Notes: generated from the letters alone by a model not told the origin. Shown: positions 10,621-22,680, numbered from the stretch's first letter. The stretch is 64,000 nt of DNA from Ornithodoros turicata (GCF_037126465.1 NC_088206.1:52990841-53054840); one strand, 5' to 3'. Numbers and translations are program-made.

Positions 10621-12474
10621 TAACAGGCTTCTCTTGAATTAGAGAAAACTATCTCTATACTATACTTGCGGCTGATCGTCCCGACCAGTGAAGGCATGAA
10701 ATGACATGGAATCGCACACTCCCGAAAGAAGGTAAACTTATACAGGGTTGGCAAGAGAAATTACGGGTCCCGGGGATGGGTCATGCCCGCTCACCTCCTC
10801 TGTCACCCCCTCCACGTGTCTCGATAAAACAGTCAAAGTATTTCCTCTTTACATGATTACGACAGGTCTTGGGTCCCGCGGGCTCCGGCCCAGGTCCCGG
10901 GGCGCCATCCCCTGCTGCCCCACCATCTCGCCGTCTTTGCAATTATACACGGTGTGCAAGGGGTGCGGGCGAAAGATACTGTTGGTAAATGTAACGGTGC
11001 ACTTTAATACACAAACTATTCGTATATAGTTAATAGTAAACGCTGAATAAGGTCACCCCATCCGGAAGTGCGACGGAGTAGGTATTGCTGGAGACTGCCT
11101 GCTGTCTGTCGGTATGGCGGGATACGCTGGGCCATTCACGAGAACGGGTACCTTGCTGACGGGCTCGATGCGTCGTGGTGCAGCTTTTTTGCTTCCAACT
11201 TCCACGCAGCCCCTAGGAACAAGTTTTGTAAGTATAACTTTCGAGCATTGCAATAAAAGCTGCAAGGAGGGAACCCTCAACCACCTCAAAACTCAAACCT
11301 CAACCTACAAGGGAGGGAACCCTCGTGCACAAGTGAAAGCTATCGTTAAAGCGAGGCTGCGTGATGCATCGAAAGCGTCGCGCACCTCGCATGCAAGCGC
11401 ATGTATGGGAAACCTGCGGGTCCGCTGTCAAGGGCTTCCTGGTAACACAGAATAGCGGGTACGGCGTGTCATTTTTTTTTTAATTTGTGAGCCTCTTCGC
11501 AACTCCCCTCGGAACGTGTCGCGACCCCCTGAAAGTCGCGACCCAGAGTTTGAGAACTACTGGGTTACGGAATGCAGTAAACCCACTCATTATAACGAAA
11601 CCGCTTTATTCGAAGTTTTACGTTGTCCCGGCTGAAGTGCATGCCTTTCGAATCGGGTTACTTATTCAAAAGTGCTGCCAGCTGACTCCTCTTACAGCGA
11701 AGGGTATATACATATAGCGAAAGTATGGCAAACCCAGTTCGTGTCTTTCTCTCTCTCTTTTGCACCTAAATTAAAAGACTGCAAAGGTGCTCATCAACAA
11801 GATCTGTTCCCCTTGTTTCGTGAATATTTGTTAGGAGCGCTGTGGTACTTCTGCGCGTCTCCGATGCTATGTCACTGTTTATCTAGGATTTCCGCTTCTA
11901 TCGAACTGTCACTCATATCGAGTTTTCACCCGGTCCCGTTCACTTTGTTGTAATGAGGCCTTACTCTCTCTCGTTGGCAGATTTCGTGAAAAATCAGTTA
12001 CCTCGCGGTTTAAGGCATGAATTTGCAGCCAAATTGACAGACGAAAAGTATACCTACTTGGGAATGCTTTGCAAGGCTTGGAGCCTGATAATGGACTTGC
12101 GCTCTTCCCCGCGTCTTATGTCCGCGAAGTATTTCTCGTAGAAAGCCGTCAGAGAGACGATCTGATCTTGCACGTTCATAGCCAACCATCGCATTGCTAG
12201 GAAGAACATCATGACGACACAGCAGCCAAGTGTAATATACACAGAGTATGACTTCACCTGGAATTTTAACAACATCAAGCAAACTGTCAATATTGGCAGC
12301 AGGCATTTGAAAGCGTATTCCCCAAAGGATCCCACACACTGCAAATTTTATGTGCGACAGAAATCTTTTTTTAATCATGACTGAAATCGCGGTGAAAAGA
12401 CAGACGCGCGAGACGGCGCCTGGTGGGAAGCAATCGCCCATTTGTCGAGCAACAGTGTTACATGTTCCGAACCC

Positions 12475-12717
12475 TCAATCGGCTAAGTCATGGGCTAAGT
12501 AGCCAGTTTCTTGAACCTTCTTTAAAGAGTTTGTTACAAGATAGTTGCTGACATATGTTCTCTCAAAATCTATGAACATTGGTGCCATCATGGAAAGCAG
12601 AACTGTCAGCAGAATCACCATGAGTCGCCCAAGCAAAAATGCACCACGTCCAGCGAACCGGCGTGGTGATGGTAGCGGTCCACAGATGTCGCTGTACGCT
12701 CCCATTGTTATTGCCAT
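12475..12717 (-). CDS. ORF inside tetraspanin intron 3, copy 1
   Basis: An 80-codon ATG frame between the extracellular-loop and TM4 exons. It contains one hydrophobic segment (LMVILLTVLLSMMAPMF) after an Arg-rich N-terminus, and a possible acceptor (CTCCGCAG) lies upstream. The frame is kept in the duplicate (43065-43307) with four substitutions. It could be an alternative exon, the first exon of a shorter product, or a chance frame; the exon 3 to exon 4 junction is in phase without it. Confidence 0.35.
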   Translation of the reverse strand: MAITMGAYSDICGPLPSPRRFAGRGAFLLGRLMVILLTVLLSMMAPMFIDFERTYVSNYLVTNSLKKVQETGYLAHDLAD

Positions 12718-14366
12718 GTTTATGTTCCCCGCCCTACATGGCGGGAACTGCGGAGTTCGTGTAGGGTCTTAGACACATTGCACGTAATATTAAATCTGAA
12801 TTTTCTAAATGTGCGGGGTGGACCTGAACGAAATTTGAGGCGTTTGTATACTAAGCACCCGGGCTGTCAAATGAAATTTTATGCCAGCTGCTTTACAGTA
12901 ACTTTAATTACCTGCGCCAATATGACATTCGTGCAGCTTCGGGTGTAGATTTTCTTCCAGGCCTCCTGCTCGGTTATTTTGAGAGCATCCCAGCCACAAA
13001 AGCGATTACTAAGAACCGTCATCATGTCTTCATCGCCGTGACAGCAACAAGAAGCAGGGAGAGAGCAGCACTCGTAGCTGGGATTGGTGTGGGTGCAGTT
13101 GAAGTAGATGTTGTGGTTCCAGTCGTGATAGCCGCTGTCCGTAACGCCGCAACAGCGGTAATTGTACTGCATGAAGTCGATGAGCCTCATGAAGCCGTCG
13201 TTGTCTCGATAGTGCACGATCAGGTCCAAAGTCACGACGCTGTCCACATACTGCGGGAGAAGCTATAGTTGTACCGGAAGGATTTTATTGTCACGAGCGA
13301 CAGAAATCTGTTTGGTGTTTGGAAATCAAACGGATCCTTAAAGAGAATCCTTGAAGAGAATCCTTTTTGAGGGGTAACACCTGAGGGGTACACGTGAGAG
13401 GTAAGACTTATTGAATGTTTACCTTTCTGCTCAGGTGGGGAATGGCAAATGCGAGAACCATCGCGAGCAAGCAAAGCACGACGAGCACGAACAAGGTCTT
13501 GCTGTAGAAAGTGAGCAGTTGAACGTCCTCTCGGAGGCCGCCGATGAAGCCCAGGGAGGAGACGGTGAAGACAATAGTTCCGATGATCAGGAAGGGAATC
13601 TCCAGGTTCACCACGATCGTCATCAATACCGAAAGGAAATGAATCTCGTCCCAGCGAAGGTAAAGGCTATAACCCTGAGAGAAACAGCGGTGCAAGTCAT
13701 GCGAGCTGAGGACGCAGCCTGATCGTCTGTAGCGAACAATTCTCCATGATCCAATCAATACAGAAGAAAGCTTTGTGTGGTTAAATTCTCCATGGACGTT
13801 TGCACTTATAATGGCTGGGGGTATAATGCCGTACATACAGTAAGGCGTTCGGTGAAACTGAACCTCTGTATGCAATAAGGGGATAAGTTGACTTATCCCC
13901 CTTGTAGTATTTTTGCTGCAATGACATCATGCCTGCAAAAAAAAATTTAGGACCAATTATTGGCTCGCTAGCGGGAAGGAGGGGGAGGTGGGGGGGGGGG
14001 GAGGGTTAAGGAACGGGAAATGCGTGTGTGTCAATGGGACGGACAGTCAGATCAGGCCCCTTTTCTACACATGCATACAAATGGCAAAAGCTTAACCTTT
14101 GCTGCGATGCAGATATGAACTGAGTTGTTTGAATTCACGAACTTCTTCCACTCTAAAAACATGTTCTCTTTACTTCACGCGATCGTGTCAGCAGTGCTAA
14201 TAGCGTTGTAATTGGGAAAAACGTGTGCACTAATCTAATAAGGCATATTACGCTGGCCATCTAAGACATTCTTTTCAAGATTGTGCTCCTTAAGCAGCAC
14301 GATAATCCCAATCCTGGCTGCTCCATTACACAAAGGTTACTCAACCCTACCTGACACCACCATTAA

Positions 14367-14650
14367 CTCGTGAAAACTTTTTCTGCATGAAAATCCTGGA
14401 AACCCTGCGCGTGCGGTGTTACATTGAAAAGGGGGATATGTCATGCTCCTGGAGTTTGTTCAGTTTCTGCCAGGTCACACCCGAAAACGATGCTAACAGG
14501 ACATGCATGTAGAGTAGACACATGCATACATGTTACCAAAACCCAGCTGCAATCGAACTTTATGAAATATTCACTTAACGTTTTCTCGGTTTGGAACTTT
14601 TCGACTTATCCCCTTATTGCATACAGGAGTTCAATCGTACTTGTACGAAG
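14367..14650. other. Segment present in tetraspanin block 1 only
   Basis: Block 2 joins CACCATTAA directly to GCACTCTGTATTCC at about 44943, so roughly 285 bp here is an insertion or a loss in the other copy. It includes an inverted copy (about 14603-14630) of sequence at 13866-13891 (TGCAATAAGGGGATAAGT), suggesting a local inverted duplication. Confidence 0.6.
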
Positions 14651-14861
14651 TAATGCACTCTGTATTCCTATTCTATCCGGCATTGTGGTTGTATGAAGAA
14701 TGTTTACACAGTTACTTTGATACTCACAGATATTGCGACATCGCCTCCGGCCACGATCATCAGGAGGAGGTTGACGATGATGAGTGGATAGCGAAGAAGG
14801 GGATTCACGTCAATTCCTCTGTGTTCCTGTGGTCTTTCACGGTCTCTGTTGTGCACAATGA

Positions 14862-15326
14862 ATTACTTACATCTATCACAACTTGTAATTGAAATTAAAA
14901 CCAATCATTGTTAGTGTCGCAGTGGTGGTCACGTCTGAGACGTTTTATAATAAAACTTGAAATCTTGATTGTTATCATATTGATTAAGAATGTCTTCTTT
15001 GATTAAAAGTCATCTCCGTTTCTCGTTTTGATAGAGCAATGCTTCGCTATTATTTCCCTACATGTAACTGTAGTTTGCGTGTTGGAGGATGCGTCGGTTT
15101 TGTTTCACATATAGTGCTGGCTATTGATTGTGTTGATTCTCATTATTTCCTTATGCCTGTGCTATTGACTTAATAAGAAATTGAATAATTAAAAGTTGTG
15201 TCATGTTGGAACAAAACATGAACAACTGAACATGAACTGAACATGAACAAAAACATGAAAACATGAACTCCCTGTATTGTACTCGAAATTACTTACATCT
15301 ATCAGAACTTGTAATTGAAATTAAAT
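14862..15326. repeat. 38-bp direct repeat flanking about 0.4 kb
   Basis: ATTACTTACATCTATCA...ACTTGTAATTGAAATT occurs at about 14862-14900 and again at 15288-15326. The interval ends in short ACATGAAC repeats (15218-15265). The part at 14921-15009 resembles 23871-23965 next to the Gypsy primer-binding-like site, so it may be LTR-derived. Confidence 0.5.
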
Positions 15327-15489
15327 ATTGTGGAATCCCGTGTTTCCACAACCTCGGGGCGTCAGCCCGTCCGTTCAGTCGCCGAGGAAGACACAGCAAG
15401 CGAAAAGTGCGAACAACAAAGAAAGGTTTATTTCATACCTTACAATAACACCTGCAGTCTCAACCGCCACCATAGCTGGGCGGCCTCAC

Positions 15490-15850
15490 TCATGAGGACC
15501 CTCATGAGGACGCCTCACCCTCACCTCACGACGATGAGGTGAGGATGAGTGAGGCCAGACCACGCTGAAAGTTCCTCATGCGGCCCACCGTGAGGGCCCT
15601 CATGAGGCCAGTCGTCGTGAGGCCATCAATACGTGAGGGTACAACGTATTCCGTGAGGAGCCTCACAGATGAGGCCGTGAGGCCCTTTGTCAAGAACCTC
15701 ACCGATGAGGCCGTGAGGCTCTTTGTGAGGAACCTCACGGCTGAGGCCGTGAGGCCCTTTGTGAGGAACCTCACGGATGAGGCCGTGAGGCTTTCGTAAG
15801 GAACCTCACGGATGAGGTCATGGGTCCATTCGTGAAGAGCCTCACAGACG
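15490..15850. repeat. CCTCA/TGAGG minisatellite with a 36-bp unit
   Basis: About four units of 36 bp occupy 15671-15815 (GTGAGGAACCTCACGG core), with looser TGAGG-rich sequence on both sides. Because 36 is a multiple of three, both strands keep an open frame with a 12-residue repeat (LTASSVRFLTKG on minus, NLTDEAVRPFVR on plus). I regard these frames as a by-product of the repeat. Confidence 0.8.
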
Positions 15851-15984
15851 AAGGGGAAGCCACTGTATCCCCTCACTTGGAGAAGGTGTGCGGCAGATGA
15901 CATCACTCTGCGCGAAGGCCAATGGAAATTCGAAGATCTTCGAGGATCGCCATGTTCCGTTCTTAGGTTTTATTCTTCCATATA

Positions 15985-18342
15985 CAGGGTGGTCCACCAA
16001 CCATGATAGAAATTCATAGTAAAAAAAAAACGTTGGCCCCGGAGAGACATGCGGTCAGGGGATTTTTTTTTCTGCCAATAACTTTTGCCACATATTGGTA
16101 ACATTTTTATTTCATTTTAATTGACGGAATGTTAATTTCTTGAATTGAACTCCGAAATTTTCCAAGGCAACCTGACGTTTTCTTTGCGGAAATGGGTTCC
16201 CCGTGGTCATTTTTCTCAGTATAGCACATAATCCCACTCGTAATGCAAATCCGTGGAGACTGAGCCCTTGGCTCCGCCTCTTTTTGGACGGCTCTAAGTT
16301 TGAGCGCAAAGCTGCGAAGAAATGAGGTTACATTGACACGCCACACGAGGGGGGAAAGGGTCACAAGCCTTACCCACGGAAGAAACACCCGCGGTGAGTG
16401 CGGGAATCAGAGCTATCTTATCAAAAATGAGGTCACCCGACGTGTTCACAGGTAGGGAAGGAAATACATTCTTGGGCCGTTTTGCACTCCGGTCTCAGTG
16501 AATGCAGTGAACAAGTAAACGGCAGCGATGGCAAGCACCGTGTATTCAAAAAAAAAAAAAAAAAAAAAAAAAAAAACAAGGATGATCATTGCTATGGGAG
16601 CCGCAGGTATGGACTATGACAGAGCAGTCCTCAAATACAGTGAAATGCTTCCAGGAACTAGGGTGGTGAGCTCTTGTACCATAAGGCGTGCATTTGTGAG
16701 ACTGTCCACAACAGCAAGTTTCCATTACGGTACCCAGAGCCGGTCACACCCAATCTCTGCCAGTGAGAACACAAACAGACCAGGCCCTGAAAGAAGTAGG
16801 AGATGATCTCCACGTAAAGTCTGCGCGCCCTGGCAAAGTGAGTACAGACATCAAAGTCAAGTGTGTTGAGGATACTACATAAGCACAAACTGCACCCGTA
16901 CCACGTGAGCCTTCATCAACATTTCCAGGCGGGCGACAACCAGAAACGGCTGGATTTCTGTTACAGGATCCGATGTCGGACCCAGGAAAGCAGAAACTTT
17001 GTGAACAGGGTCATCTGGGCTGATGAGGCCCATTTCTGCCATAGCGCTCACGTGAATCGCCACAACGCGCATTATTGGAGCCAAACAAACCCACACTGAC
17101 TACGGGACTGCAAGCATCAGTACGAGTGGGGATCGAATGAATGGGCCGGGATTTATAACGGAGCCATTATTGGGCCAATCTTTTTCACGGGACCCCTAAA
17201 TGCCAACCGCTATTGTAGCGAAATTTTAGATGCCGTGTTCAGCTTTATTGATGACCTGCCTCTTGCTGGACAGACCCGCGTGTGGTTTCAGCACGATGGG
17301 GTTCCACCTCCCAGCGCGCGGCGTGCAGTACACCTGCTCCGTCACATGTTCCGGGAGAAGTGGGCTGGCCGATTTGGTCCAGTGGCATGGCCCGCCAGGT
17401 CTCCTGGCTTAACGCCGATGGACTTTTACCTCTGGGGTCCCGTCAGAGACGAAGTATACAAAAGCGAACCACGATCCCTGGCTGACCAGCAGGGGAAATC
17501 ATTGCTTTCTACTGGTCGCTTTCCAGATCCGAAATAAAAAGGGCCGTGGAAGATACAATTCGGAGAGCCCACCTGTGCATTGCAGCAGATAGCGAACGCT
17601 TTTACGCTAATAATAACCTAATCAAAGTACACAGGAAGTGTGTTGAATGTGAAGAAATTCTTAGCATGTTGAAACAAACGAATTGAAAAAAGACGAGAGC
17701 TGACAGGCTTTCGTGCATACAACTCTCTCTCTCACACACATACACAGGCTCATGACGATAAGGTGGTGCAGAAAAACTACGAGACCGGCTATCAGCGGTC
17801 ATAGTGAAAACTGCCGCGTACGCACCCAAAAGCAAACAAACACACTGGGAAAACACGAATAAAGGAAAAAGAGCGCGACCCTGAAACTGACGTGGGCAAA
17901 GCTGATACCTGGCAGCGGAACTCTTCTGCGGGTTAGGTTTGTCACCCTTTCTCCCTCGTGTGGCGTGTCAATGTAACCTCTTTCTTCGCAGCTTTTTGCT
18001 CAAACTTAGAGCCATGAAAAAAGAGGCCGTGCCAATGGCTCTCATTTCCACGATTTTTGGCGAATTTATTTCGGCAATTGCCATTGCATTACGAGTGGGG
18101 TTATGCTCTATACTGAGTAAAATGACGACGCGGAACCCATTTCCGCAAAGAATACGTTAGATTGCCTTGGGAAATTTCGGAGTTTAATTCAAGAAATTAG
18201 CTTTCCGTCAATTGAAATGAAATTAAAATATTACAAATATGTGACAAAAGTTCCTGGCAGAAAAAAAATCCCTTCACCGCATGTCTCTCCAGGGCCTACG
18301 TTTTTTACTATGAATTTCTATCAGGGTTGGTGGACCACCTTG
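15985..18342 (+). mobile_element. Mariner-type (IS630-Tc1-mariner) transposon
   Basis: Terminal inverted repeats begin CAGGGTGGTCCACCAACC at 15985 and CAAGGTGGTCCACCAACC inward from 18342, and match for about 37 bp. TA flanks both ends (15983-15984 and 18343-18344). The subterminal regions also mirror each other beyond the short repeats (AATTGAACTCCGAAATTT-like near 16145; its inverse near 18185). A broken transposase gene lies in the middle. Confidence 0.88.
16528..17600 (+). pseudogene. Mariner-type transposase, frameshifted
   Basis: Pieces of a DDE/D transposase occur in several frames. The helix-turn-helix region near 16600-16800 is broken. The first catalytic Asp is in VIWADEAHF (about 17010), followed by a NAHYWSQTNPH-type strand. 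The second Asp is in VWFQHDGVPP (about 17295) and the third in SPGLTPMDFYLWG (about 17420). Forty-one residues separate the second and third Asp, a DD41D-like spacing unlike the 34 of classical mariners. A 28-bp poly(A) run at 16549-16576 and frame breaks rule out a functional protein. Confidence 0.85.
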
Positions 18343-18894
18343 TAGAAGGCTACCATGAAGAATATCACTTCAAATGGGCATGCGACTTTTTCATGAGTGA
18401 CCTTACAGATAAGTCATGACTCTCTTAGGCGGTCACGTTATTTTGTTGCATAAGATAAAACCCCGAGAATAGGGAACACGATTTCGAAGTCGTGTTTTGA
18501 GCGCCACACTACCTCTTGTGGATTCGTTTTTCTGCCTGTTTACTGGAATAGCAGCCTCGTTTGGAGAGGCCCTGTACCGTGTTTTCGAAAGCGAGTGCAG
18601 CTGCTTTCCCTCGCTAATTTCGAATGATTGCAACTGGACACACGCGTGCTGTGTCGTGCCAAAAGTGCCATGTGCGGTGTTTTTGTATTTTCTTTTTAAA
18701 CAAATGTTACCGCTGCTGGGAATGTAACGAGGCTTTCTTTTCATTTTGACATCTCTTGTTCTTAACAGCATTAAACTCAATATAAAGCAGCCTTTACCGG
18801 GCTCCCCAAAGTCTGTGCGACAGCAATAATGAAGGAAGTACTAAGGAAGGAGCTAACAAAGCAGAACAAACAAATAACAATCAAAAAGATCTAT

Positions 18895-19002
18895 GATGAA
18901 AAACCCGAGACTGGGAAAGAGACGAAAAACAGACGTTGAAATTGAGAGTTTGTGTGCGTCGTCTGTTTTTCGTCTTTTCCCCAGTCTCGGGTTTTTCATC
19001 AT
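18895..19002. repeat. Imperfect hairpin
   Basis: GATGAAAAACCCGAGACTGG on the left pairs with its inverse ending at 19002, and the inner GACGAAAAACAGACG pairs as well, leaving a loop of about 25 bases. A similar CTAGTCTCGGGGTTTTACAT string is near 62938, so the arms belong to a dispersed element. Confidence 0.7.
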
Positions 19003-19509
19003 GGAGTTGTAAGAATCTTCAAATTCGTTCTTTGTCTCCTCAAAACGAAGCCAGGAAAACTGGAATCCCATTGACTGTAGCACGCCTTTGAAACGTAAAA
19101 GAAGGAGAAGAAAGAACACCAACAAAAAGACATGACCTGGTTGCAGGTGCGATTAAGTACCATCGTTGTGCCCAAACACTTCAGCTGTGAGCGTATCCTC
19201 CGATTCTGGCAGCAGCGTCGTACGGTACTGAGAATCGAGTACAGGATCTCTTCAAGCACTATTCCCCGCCACCACCCGACCATTTCCGTAACGGTACATC
19301 TGCACTGTAGTATTTCGGGCTCCACTTTACTGATGCCAAACACTAACGTTAAACCTCACTGTGACAGTAACAACTGTCAGCACATTTACCCAAGCACAGC
19401 ACGAAACCCTGTAAACAGTTTAATGCCGCGCAGTATCATTAGTACCAACTACCGACACAGTAGATAAACATCGACGTCTCATGTGAACATGACGGAAAGT
19501 TCTTTTGAG

Positions 19510-20030
19510 GCTCACGTGTCTCCCAGTGACTTGAAGACACATGAGGCCATGTGGGTCCTCATGAGGTGAAGGTACGTGAGGCCATGAGGGCCCTCATGAG
19601 GTGAGGGCACGTGAGGATGAGGACACGTGAGGCCTTGTGGGTCCTCATTAGGCGAAAGTACGTGAGGCGCCGGGAGGACATGAGGGCCCTCATGAGGGGA
19701 GGGCACGTGAGGATGAGGACTCCTGAGGCCATGAGAGCCCTCATGAGGTGAGGACAAGTGAGGATGAGGACCCTCATGAGGTGAAGATACGTGAGGCCAT
19801 GAGAGTCGTGAATAGCCTCATGAGGTGAAGGCACGTGAGGATGAGGACGCTGAGGCCTTTCGGGATCCCGATGCCCTGCAGTGAGGTTGGTGAGGGAAAA
19901 ATTTGAAATGGAATGTGGGGATGAGGGCGACTGAGGTTAAGTTACTGGTGAGGAAAATTTGGTGAGAGTGAGTGAGGCTGATAAAGTCCGTGCTTCGTGA
20001 GGTGAGGATGAGTGAGGCCACAGGAAAATG
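19510..20030. repeat. TGAGG-rich minisatellite, second array
   Basis: Variants of ACGTGAGGCCATGAGGG and CCCTCATGAGGTGAGGG alternate. CCTCATGAGG is self-complementary, so the array can form many small hairpins. The motif matches the array at 15490-15850, suggesting one array split by the mariner-type insertion and other sequence. Confidence 0.75.
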
Positions 20031-20124
20031 CCCACCTATGACCGCCACAGCAAAAAAGTGTCTCTCTTCCCAAGTTCAGGAACGCCGGGGTGAAGCCTAT
20101 AGATCTGTTGACCGTCGTCCGAGC

Positions 20125-20855
20125 TCAGCCAGGCGAAGATCCCAATCCCGCAGGTGCTGACAAGTGAAAGCAACCATCATTTTTCAGGTTCCGATTAACA
20201 CGTTCGGTAATGTTAGCCTGAGGGTGAAGCGGAAAAGTCTTCTTGTGCTGAATGCCTAAGACAGCGCAAGAATCTGAGAACACCTTACTTGTAAAGTAGG
20301 TTGCGTTATCTGTGATGAGCTGAGAAGGAAACCCGAACCGGCAAAAGGGGCCGGGTAGTCTTTCCCACACTCTCTGGGAAGTCAGCGTCCTGAGAGGAAA
20401 CAGCTCAACCCATTTCGTGAAATGATCAGTAACAACAAACAAATACTGGTTACCTCTAGGACTACGTGGAAATGGTCCCACCACATCCCAAGCAACTATC
20501 TGCCAGGGCCTATTGCTCTGAACCGGCTGTAAGCACCCAGGGGGTAAACCACTACTAGGTTTTGCTCTCTGGCATATCAGACAGGGACGAACGTACTTAG
20601 ATACATCCTGCCTCATTCCTGGCCATGTCGCAACCCGACATAACTTTTCATAAGTTTTCCTGCCACTGCTGTGACCTGCCAAGACCGAGTCATGAAAGTA
20701 ACGTATGAAAGACTTACGCAACTTCCGTGGTACCACGAGTCAGTCGTTCCTGTGCCTGCCGAGTCCTGCTCAGCTAACCACTGAGACACGCGCTGACAAA
20801 GGCCGTCCGCTCTCTGAGAGTCTAGGAGCTGCTCTCTGCTCACGACTGTGCCCAA
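20125..20855 (-). pseudogene. Gypsy integrase
   Basis: The frame at 20125-20736 carries the zinc-binding part (H...AGH, then PCLICQRAK), then WDVVGPFPRSPRGNQYLFVV with the first Asp. LITDNATYF gives the second Asp, and NITERVNRNLK carries the Glu 35 positions later. The N-terminal lead-in is in a shifted frame at 20613-20855. The C-terminal region is truncated. Confidence 0.85.
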
Positions 20856-21012
20856 GACGAAGATACGTCTCGTGCCACTTGTGCTGCTGCCAGGAGTTGA
20901 GAAGCCGCCTCAGTGTCTTCCTCTCGCCCCTCCGGTAGAGGTGCACGGGGAAGCGCGTCTGCTACCGCGTTCGTCGAGGCCCGCCTGTACTCCACGTTGT
21001 AACCTTGTAGCG

Positions 21013-21300
21013 TCAGGGCCCACCTGGCAAGACGTCCAGATGGGTTGTGTAGCCGCTGCAGCCAAGAAAGTGCCTGGTGGTCAGTCTGGAAGGCGAAAGT
21101 GGTGCCGTCCAGGTAGAGATCAAACTTCCTGAGAGCGAAGATGACAGCCGAGCACTCATTCTCCGTGACGGAATAATTCCGTTCTGCGTGCGACTTGCAA
21201 AAGCCACTGGACAGAACATAGCGTCATGCTCCTGCAAGAGAACTATAACGATAATCGCTAGCATCTGTTTGCACAACAAACGGTTTGTTCATGTCGGGCA
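21013..21300 (-). pseudogene. Gypsy RNase H fragment
   Basis: The segment reads CPVAFASRTQNGIIPSRRMS, typical of the Ty3/Gypsy RNase H (a PVAYxSRxLxxxExNYxxTE-like block), then a region with LSPSRLTTRHFLGC near the D-H part of the fold. It is frame-damaged. Confidence 0.7.
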
Positions 21301-21444
21301 AATATAGCCTGGCCGTATTAGCGATTCGTGAGAGGAGAGCTCGAAAGGATTGTTCCTGCTCTTCTCCCCACTGCCATCGTGCATCGTTGCGCAACAACTG
21401 GTTAGCCGCTGCACTAACTCAGCACAATTAGGAATGAATTGTCT

Positions 21445-22298
21445 CTAGAAACCAACCATACCCAAGAAGCGCTGCAAAGCTTTTACGTTACTGGGAACCG
21501 GATACTCCATGATCGCCTTTAGCTTGTCATCGCTACGACTGATGGTTCCTCTGTCCACCACGAAGCCGAGAAGGCTGATCCTAGGCGATGCCAGCTGCAC
21601 CTTGCCGGGGTTGATGGTTAGCCCCGCCTGCTTCATCCTTGCAAGGACGATTGACAGGTGTTCCAAGTGTTCCTGAAAATTTCTGGAAAACACTACCACT
21701 GGTGGGAGAGTTAGACAGACGGAAAGCCATCCGTACAAACTCGAACCCCTATGACAGGTAAAGGCTGCTTTCGGGACATCCTCCGGGGCAACTTCGATTT
21801 GCAAAAACCCTCTACTACAATCAAGCGTTGAAAACACTGTAGCGGTGGCCAGGGAATACATAATAGACTCGATGGACGGAAATGGGTAAGAGTCCCTTAC
21901 AGTTACTGCGTTAAGTCGACGGGAGTCGACGCATAACCTAGCTGTACCATCGCGTTTCGGAGCCAGGACAACAGGAAATGCCCAAGGGCTCTGGGAGCTT
22001 TGAACTGCACAGGTTTGGAGCATTTCATCAAGAGCAGTGTCTAACAAAGCACGCTTATGCACACTCAATGGTCTCGGATTACAACGACGGGCCTAGCGTT
22101 ACCTGTGTCTATGCTATGCTGTAACACAGACGACTTAGCGGGTTTCTCCGTGAAGACACCATCGAACTGCAGCAGTACTTGTTCAAGCTGACTGCGCTCC
22201 TCCTCAGGACCATGGAATGACCCCAAGACAGTCGGGATCTGGGGCAGTTCGACGGACGTCGCTGCAGCTTGCTTAGCTAAGCTGTTGTCCTGTGCCAC
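21445..22298 (-). pseudogene. Gypsy reverse transcriptase with the catalytic box deleted
   Basis: Fingers and palm are recognisable: VVLAPKRDGTARLCVDSRRL, STLDCSRGFLQI with the first catalytic Asp, then KAAFTC. The segment that should hold the YxDD box is gone: CLTLPP runs directly into VVVFSRNFQEHLEHL. The thumb follows with LGFVVDRGTIS and ALQRFLGMVGF. A frameshift near 22068 separates the upstream part (VLLQFDGVFTEKP). No active enzyme is possible. Confidence 0.85.
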
Positions 22299-22328
22299 GG
22301 CGAAAGGGAAAAATCCTGACGATCCGTC

Positions 22329-22544
22329 TTAAACGTATCCGCCATTGGGCAGGTCCAGCGCCAATTTCTGCCGGATGATGAAGTCTCTGCCCAGGATAAC
22401 GGGCACTGCGAAGCCAGGAAGGTGGACGAAGCGCTGCTTTCGTCGTCTCCCATCAAAGCGAAGCCAGAGCACAACTGCAGTTTGTGCTGGAATCACGTCA
22501 TTGGAAGCAAGACGTAGACTGACATCTGTGTATTGCAAATCCAC
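22329..22544 (-). pseudogene. Gypsy aspartic protease-like region
   Basis: Contains a VPVILGRDFIIRQKLALDLP block, characteristic of the C-terminal half of Gypsy proteases (ILGxDFL). The DTG-like active site is not intact in this frame. Confidence 0.6.
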
Positions 22545-22680
22545 ATTCCGTGATACGCTGTGCTCGTAAACACAATCGCCGCTAAGGGCGATGTAATCTC
22601 TCCCCGAAATTCGAACAGCGATGTTTGGTTTCTTGTCCTCGATGTTATCTCGGATGGAAAAAGCAAAAGGAGCTAAGGCG

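Larger units (their letters stand above)
10671..14812. repeat. Segmental duplication, tetraspanin block copy 1
   Basis: Matches 41243-45102 in the same orientation with very high identity. Matching starts at TGCGGCTGATCGTCC and ends at GATTCACGTCAAT. This copy has about 0.3 kb extra at 14367-14650. The right edge of the match falls inside the first coding exon. Confidence 0.9.
12054..14812 (-). pseudogene. Tetraspanin gene copy 1, 5'-truncated (four exons)
   Basis: Exons on the minus strand: 14812-14728 (TM1, RYPLIIVNLLLMIVAGG), 13674-13423 (TM2 and TM3, with the intracellular loop GLREDVQLLTFYSK), 13250-12912 (large extracellular loop with RCCGVTDSGYHDW and further cysteine pairs) and 12257-12054 (TM4 and a charged cytoplasmic tail). 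All junctions are phase 0 with GT donors (GTGAGT, GTAAAC, GTAATT) and AG acceptors. The CCG motif and four-helix layout define a tetraspanin, a plasma-membrane scaffold protein. Exons 2-4 are intact, but the duplicated segment stops just inside exon 1. The codon corresponding to the ATG at 45105 is replaced by GGA, and no in-frame ATG precedes it before a stop. It is therefore broken unless a new upstream exon supplies a start. Confidence 0.8.

Noticed and set aside
12010..12441. 143-codon minus-strand ORF overlapping the TM4 exon in another frame
   Set aside because: The 12054-12257 frame matches a tetraspanin TM4 with correct splice phase; the longer frame reads across intron sequence.
13411..13722. 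Plus-strand ORF of 103 codons over tetraspanin exon 2 (and its copy at 43988)
   Set aside because: It is the antisense shadow of the tetraspanin transmembrane exon, which has splice sites and family motifs on the minus strand.
15526..15906. 126-codon minus-strand ORF with a repeated LTASSVRFLTKG-like unit
   Set aside because: It is a direct consequence of a 36-bp minisatellite with a period divisible by three; the plus strand is equally open.
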